From assembly GCA_937892995.1 (NCBI GenBank), contig CALBJS010000227.1:1-16297 (forward strand): DNA of 16,297 bases. The letters run 5' to 3'. Source of the stretch: an uncultured Peptococcaceae bacterium. Lineage in GTDB: Bacteria; Bacillota; Desulfitobacteriia; Desulfitobacteriales; Syntrophobotulaceae. Made by a program: the position numbers and the translations under genes. This document shows positions 13,909-16,297 of this stretch, piece by piece. The notes below the pieces were generated by a model. The model saw only the letters and a program-made list of their open reading frames with translations. It did not search any database and was not told the DNA's origin. Numbering within the stretch: position 1 is the first letter of the stretch; each line of letters starts with the position of its first letter.

Positions 13909-14625
13909 CTATAATACCTGCTGTTCGTGCAGTCTCCTTAGCTCTTTTTCCACCTTAATTAGGTGCTCATACATGAACTGTCGTGCTGTTATATTATCTT
14001 TTGCTGCTATGGCCAGGTAAATTTCCTTGTGCTCTTCAAAAAGCCTTTCAGTCGAACCTGAATGCAGCCAGAGTGCTCTGGTAACATGCAAGGTTTGGCT
14101 TATAGTCTCCTGAACAGTATTCATCAGGCGATCCAAAAGGGGATTCTTGCTCGCTTTAGCCAAGGCCAGATGGAAAGCTAAATCGGTGTTTTCACTGTTT
14201 TTAGCCTCGGGTAGATCTTTTTCCATCTCTTCCATCAAGGTACGCATCGAGTTCAGATCTTCTTCGTCTCTCCTTTGGGCAGCAAGATCTGCCGCCTCAA
14301 TTTCTAAAGCCTTCCGGACCTCCAAGATGTTTTGGAGCTGATCCTTCTCCAAAAGAAAGATAAAACTGAGAGGTTCGATTATGGCGTTAGAAGGGGATTT
14401 TTTCACATAAATTCCCTCGCCCTGGCGTATTTCCAGTACCCCTGTAAGACTTAAAGCAGATAAGGCCTCCCTAACAGAGGTGCGGCTTACCTCAAACTTT
14501 TCAGCCAGTTCCATTTCGGTAGGTAATTTATCCCCAGGGTTTAGGTGCCCTCTAATCATAAATTCTTTTATCTGCTCAAGGATTATTTCCGTAGTTCTTC
14601 GATTTCTGATCGGTTTAATTTCCAT
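13909..14625 (-). CDS. GntR-family (FadR subfamily, FCD domain) transcriptional regulator of the hydroxyacid locus
   Basis: A 238-residue DNA-binding regulator. Residues about 5-70 form the winged helix-turn-helix: TEIILEQIKEFMIRGHLNPG, then KLPTEMELAEKFEVSRTSVREAL and a wing ending RQGEGIYV. Residues about 85-210 form the all-helical FCD ligand domain, with DLAFHLALAKASKNPLLDRL and histidines (FHLALA, EEHKEI, YEHL) that in this family often hold a metal and a carboxylate ligand. Relatives such as LldR, LutR, GlcC and PdhR respond to lactate, glycolate or pyruvate, and the enzymes next door fit this. I start it at ATG 14625, nine bases after AAAGGGTG; an in-frame GTG at 14637 lies inside that site. 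It has its own promoter with a candidate operator at its start point, so autoregulation is likely. Confidence 0.87.
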   Translation of the reverse strand: MEIKPIRNRRTTEIILEQIKEFMIRGHLNPGDKLPTEMELAEKFEVSRTSVREALSALSLTGVLEIRQGEGIYVKKSPSNAIIEPLSFIFLLEKDQLQNILEVRKALEIEAADLAAQRRDEEDLNSMRTLMEEMEKDLPEAKNSENTDLAFHLALAKASKNPLLDRLMNTVQETISQTLHVTRALWLHSGSTERLFEEHKEIYLAIAAKDNITARQFMYEHLIKVEKELRRLHEQQVL

Positions 14626-14690
14626 GATAAAGATCACCCTTTATGTATTTATTTTCCATAACACTTGCAAAGAAGTTCAGAAATTCAAAG

Positions 14691-14701
14691 TTGTATGACA
14701 T
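14691..14701. promoter_or_regulatory. candidate FadR/LldR-type operator of the regulator gene
   Basis: TTGTATGACAT fits the FadR-subfamily consensus TNGTNNNACNA at five of six fixed positions, with a TGT-ATG-ACA palindromic core. It overlaps the transcription start predicted from the TATAAT box at 14707-14712. Confidence 0.45.
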
Positions 14702-14706
14702 CTTAC

Positions 14707-14715
14707 ATTATACCA
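14707..14715 (-). promoter_or_regulatory. extended -10 promoter of the GntR-family regulator gene
   Basis: On the minus strand TGGTATAAT is a perfect extended -10 (TGnTATAAT). No good -35 stands 17 bases upstream, which extended -10 promoters can do without. The start point would be near 14700, about 75 bases before the ATG. Confidence 0.55.
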
Positions 14716-14773
14716 TGAATAATATTTAATTCGTAGCTTTCCTAAATTAAAAATATTGCAATATTCGTTTTTT

Positions 14774-14803
14774 GGATAAATTTTCTGTTCTTAAGCCAGA
14801 CTA
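14774..14803 (+). promoter_or_regulatory. sigma-G-like (forespore) promoter of sleB-ypeB
   Basis: GGATA (14774-14778), then 18 bases, then CAGACTA (14797-14803). The Bacillus sigma-G pattern is about GHATR-18-CATNNTA; the -10 matches except for one base. The start would be near 14810, just ahead of the sleB ribosome binding site. Confidence 0.5.
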
Positions 14804-14830
14804 TTGAAAAAAAGATCAAGAGGTGATTTT

Positions 14831-15517
14831 ATGCTCTTTCGTTACCGTCCATTACTTATATTAGCAACAATTTTTCTTATTCTGACTGTATGTACCTCTT
14901 CGATAAGCAACGCAGCCCTCGGGGATCGACCCTTAGCCAGAGGCTCTAGAGGTCCTGAAGTAACGGAGCTTCAGAAAAGATTAAAAATGCTGGGGTATGT
15001 AGTTGGCCCTCTAGATGGAATTTTTGGAGCCCAAACCCAAGCTAGAGTTCGTTTGTTTCAGAAAGAACATGGGCTTGTTGGTATAGCCGGACCCAAGACA
15101 ATAAGAGAATTAAAAAGATTAACCGGGCAAAGTGTTACGGCCGGCGGAACATCAGTCGGCTATAAAAATTCAGATATCACCCTCCTAGCTAGATTGATTA
15201 GTGCCGAGGCTAAGGGAGAACCATATAGAGGGCAAGTTGCTGTCGCCGCGGTGGTACTAAATCGTGTCAAAAGCTCTTCGTTTCCCAATTCCATTCCGGA
15301 TGTTATCTATGAACCCGGAGCTTTTTCTCCGGTAGCAAATGGTGAGATCTGGAAAGAGCCTGTGTCCTCTGCGATAACCGCTGCCCATGAGGCCCTAAGT
15401 GGAACCGATCCGGCCTATGGAGCATTATTCTTTTTCAATCCGGCTAAAACGAGTAATAAGTACATCTGGTCCAGGCCCCAGATAATTCAAATTGGCAAAC
15501 ATATCTTCGCACGCTAG
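14831..15517 (+). CDS. sleB: spore cortex-lytic enzyme SleB
   Basis: SleB is a lytic transglycosylase that degrades the muramic-delta-lactam-containing cortex peptidoglycan during germination. The 228-residue precursor has a signal peptide (hydrophobic 7-21, probable cleavage after ISNA at 28), a PG_binding_1 domain at about 38-96 (GSRGPEVTELQKRLKMLGY, LDGIFGAQTQARVRLFQ) and the Hydrolase_2 catalytic domain at about 116-228. This includes the SAEAKGEPYRGQVAVAAVVL block with the likely catalytic Glu126 and the GAFSPVANG loop. ATG 14831 follows AGAGGTGATTTT. An in-frame TTG at 14804 sits at the predicted transcription start and can be dismissed. ypeB follows after 12 bases, the classic pair. 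The enzyme is exported from the forespore and stored in the spore envelope. Confidence 0.94.
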   Translation: MLFRYRPLLILATIFLILTVCTSSISNAALGDRPLARGSRGPEVTELQKRLKMLGYVVGPLDGIFGAQTQARVRLFQKEHGLVGIAGPKTIRELKRLTGQSVTAGGTSVGYKNSDITLLARLISAEAKGEPYRGQVAVAAVVLNRVKSSSFPNSIPDVIYEPGAFSPVANGEIWKEPVSSAITAAHEALSGTDPAYGALFFFNPAKTSNKYIWSRPQIIQIGKHIFAR

Positions 15518-15529
15518 GGGGTAAAACAA

Positions 15530-16297
15530 ATGACAAATATGACAAATAAAAATATATTTTGGTTACGAGCCCTGGCCGTGTTTCTTACCCTTTCCCTAAT
15601 GTGGGGCTTGGGTGAATACAGACGAGCCGAGGGCTTAAAGGTTATCACCGAAAACCAATACCGTCGATCTTTATCCGATTTTGTAACTCAACTAGATGGT
15701 CTAGAGACAAATGTAGCCAAGAGTAGGGCTGCCGGAACTCCTACTCAACAAGTGTTTTACTTAAGCCAATCCTCTCACCAAAGCGATATAGCGGTTAAGA
15801 ACCTTTCCCTCCTTCCAGCCGAAAAATTCGGTTTGAATTATATCGATCAGTTTCTAAATCAGATAGGTGAATTCACCGGAATTATTACTCAACAAGTTGC
15901 TAAAGGGGATAGTCTAAACACTGAACAAGAAAAAACTCTCGGAGAAATGCATGAACGTCTTCTTACAGTTAACCGTGACGTTCAGGAATTATATGTCAAC
16001 CTGAACACTGAAAACATAGCTTGGTTAGACAAACCTTCCGGACAAGCTGTCTGGCAACCTAAAAATAGAGTTGCCGCGGCATCTGCTCAAGGCGAAGAAG
16101 GGAGAGCAGCTGAGCCAAGTTCCATAAGTTCCGGCCTCGAACAGCTCGATGCCTCGCTCCAAAAACTCCCTCCCTTCACCTACAGCGGTCAGACAGATAC
16201 TCATTCCGTACCCGAACCCCTTGGATTATCAAAAATCACGATAACCGAAGAAGAAGCCCGAGCGATTGCTATTGACTTTCTAAGCGTGATTGGTTAT
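15530..16297 (+). CDS. ypeB: germination protein YpeB (5' part, runs off the window)
   Basis: YpeB is needed to place and stabilise SleB in the spore and is itself cleaved at germination. The window holds the first 256 codons of a protein usually about 450 residues long. There is one N-terminal membrane anchor (about 9-26, IFWLRALAVFLTLSLMWGLG), followed by the family's helical N-terminal region (GEYRRAEGLKVITENQYRRS, later EFTGIITQQVAKGDSLNTEQ and VQELYVNLN). At the edge (EEEARAIAIDFLSVIGY) the sequence enters what should be the first PepSY domain. AGGGGG overlaps the sleB stop eight bases before the ATG, so the two genes are co-transcribed. The first four codons repeat (ATGACAAAT twice); the second ATG at 15539 is a less likely alternative start. 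Confidence 0.92.
   Translation, partial: MTNMTNKNIFWLRALAVFLTLSLMWGLGEYRRAEGLKVITENQYRRSLSDFVTQLDGLETNVAKSRAAGTPTQQVFYLSQSSHQSDIAVKNLSLLPAEKFGLNYIDQFLNQIGEFTGIITQQVAKGDSLNTEQEKTLGEMHERLLTVNRDVQELYVNLNTENIAWLDKPSGQAVWQPKNRVAAASAQGEEGRAAEPSSISSGLEQLDASLQKLPPFTYSGQTDTHSVPEPLGLSKITITEEEARAIAIDFLSVIGY

Overview
The window reads like the chromosome of a strictly anaerobic, endospore-forming member of the Clostridia. Lineage is inferred from gene content and style only: pyruvate:ferredoxin oxidoreductase, rubredoxin, a GlcD/GlcF 2-hydroxyacid oxidase pair, a SleB-YpeB spore germination pair, a YjcZ-like small-protein array and a hopanoid/sporulenol-type cyclase remnant. Desulfosporosinus- or Desulfitobacterium-like bacteria fit best. 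Ribosome binding sites are mostly strong GGAGG types and non-coding DNA is AT-rich. No tRNA, rRNA, CRISPR array or insertion sequence was seen.

Layout. 1-2092 (-): a pyruvate:ferredoxin oxidoreductase gene broken by a frameshift near 621-635 and running off the left edge. 2433-3177 (+): a minimal YkuD L,D-transpeptidase and a DUF1992 protein. 3199-5019 (-): a membrane-anchored protein with a NodB-like (polysaccharide deacetylase) domain. 5190-5372 (+): a two-helix mini membrane protein facing a rubredoxin (5472-5633, -) across a shared hairpin. 5981-7003 (-): a small membrane protein and an array of four 38-45 residue glycine-rich, single-helix YjcZ-like proteins. 7190-8490 (+): four tightly packed genes for membrane proteins that I do not recognise; the largest consists of two gap-free 103-residue repeats.

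8737-9940 is a graveyard: the 3' end of an ABC-2 permease gene abuts the 5' quarter of a squalene-hopene/sporulenol cyclase gene, and next to them lies a radical-SAM (PflA-like) remnant with apparent internal deletions. Together with the broken PFOR this points to ongoing gene loss, or to assembly faults that must be excluded.

9965-10570 (-) encodes a cysteine-containing flavodoxin-fold reductase. 10976-14625 (-) is a 2-hydroxyacid (lactate or glycolate) oxidation locus: a FadR-type GntR regulator, then the FAD subunit GlcD and the Fe-S subunit GlcF with a 3-base gap. A good promoter lies between regulator and enzymes, bracketed by a pair of near-identical TCGGA-containing repeats. 14831-16297 (+) is sleB-ypeB behind a sigma-G-like promoter; ypeB runs off the right edge.

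Working together: GlcDF would feed electrons and pyruvate from hydroxyacids into central metabolism, where a PFOR normally acts. The YjcZ-like genes and sleB-ypeB belong to spore formation and germination. The unknown four-gene operon sits beside the YjcZ-like array and is the best candidate here for something undescribed.
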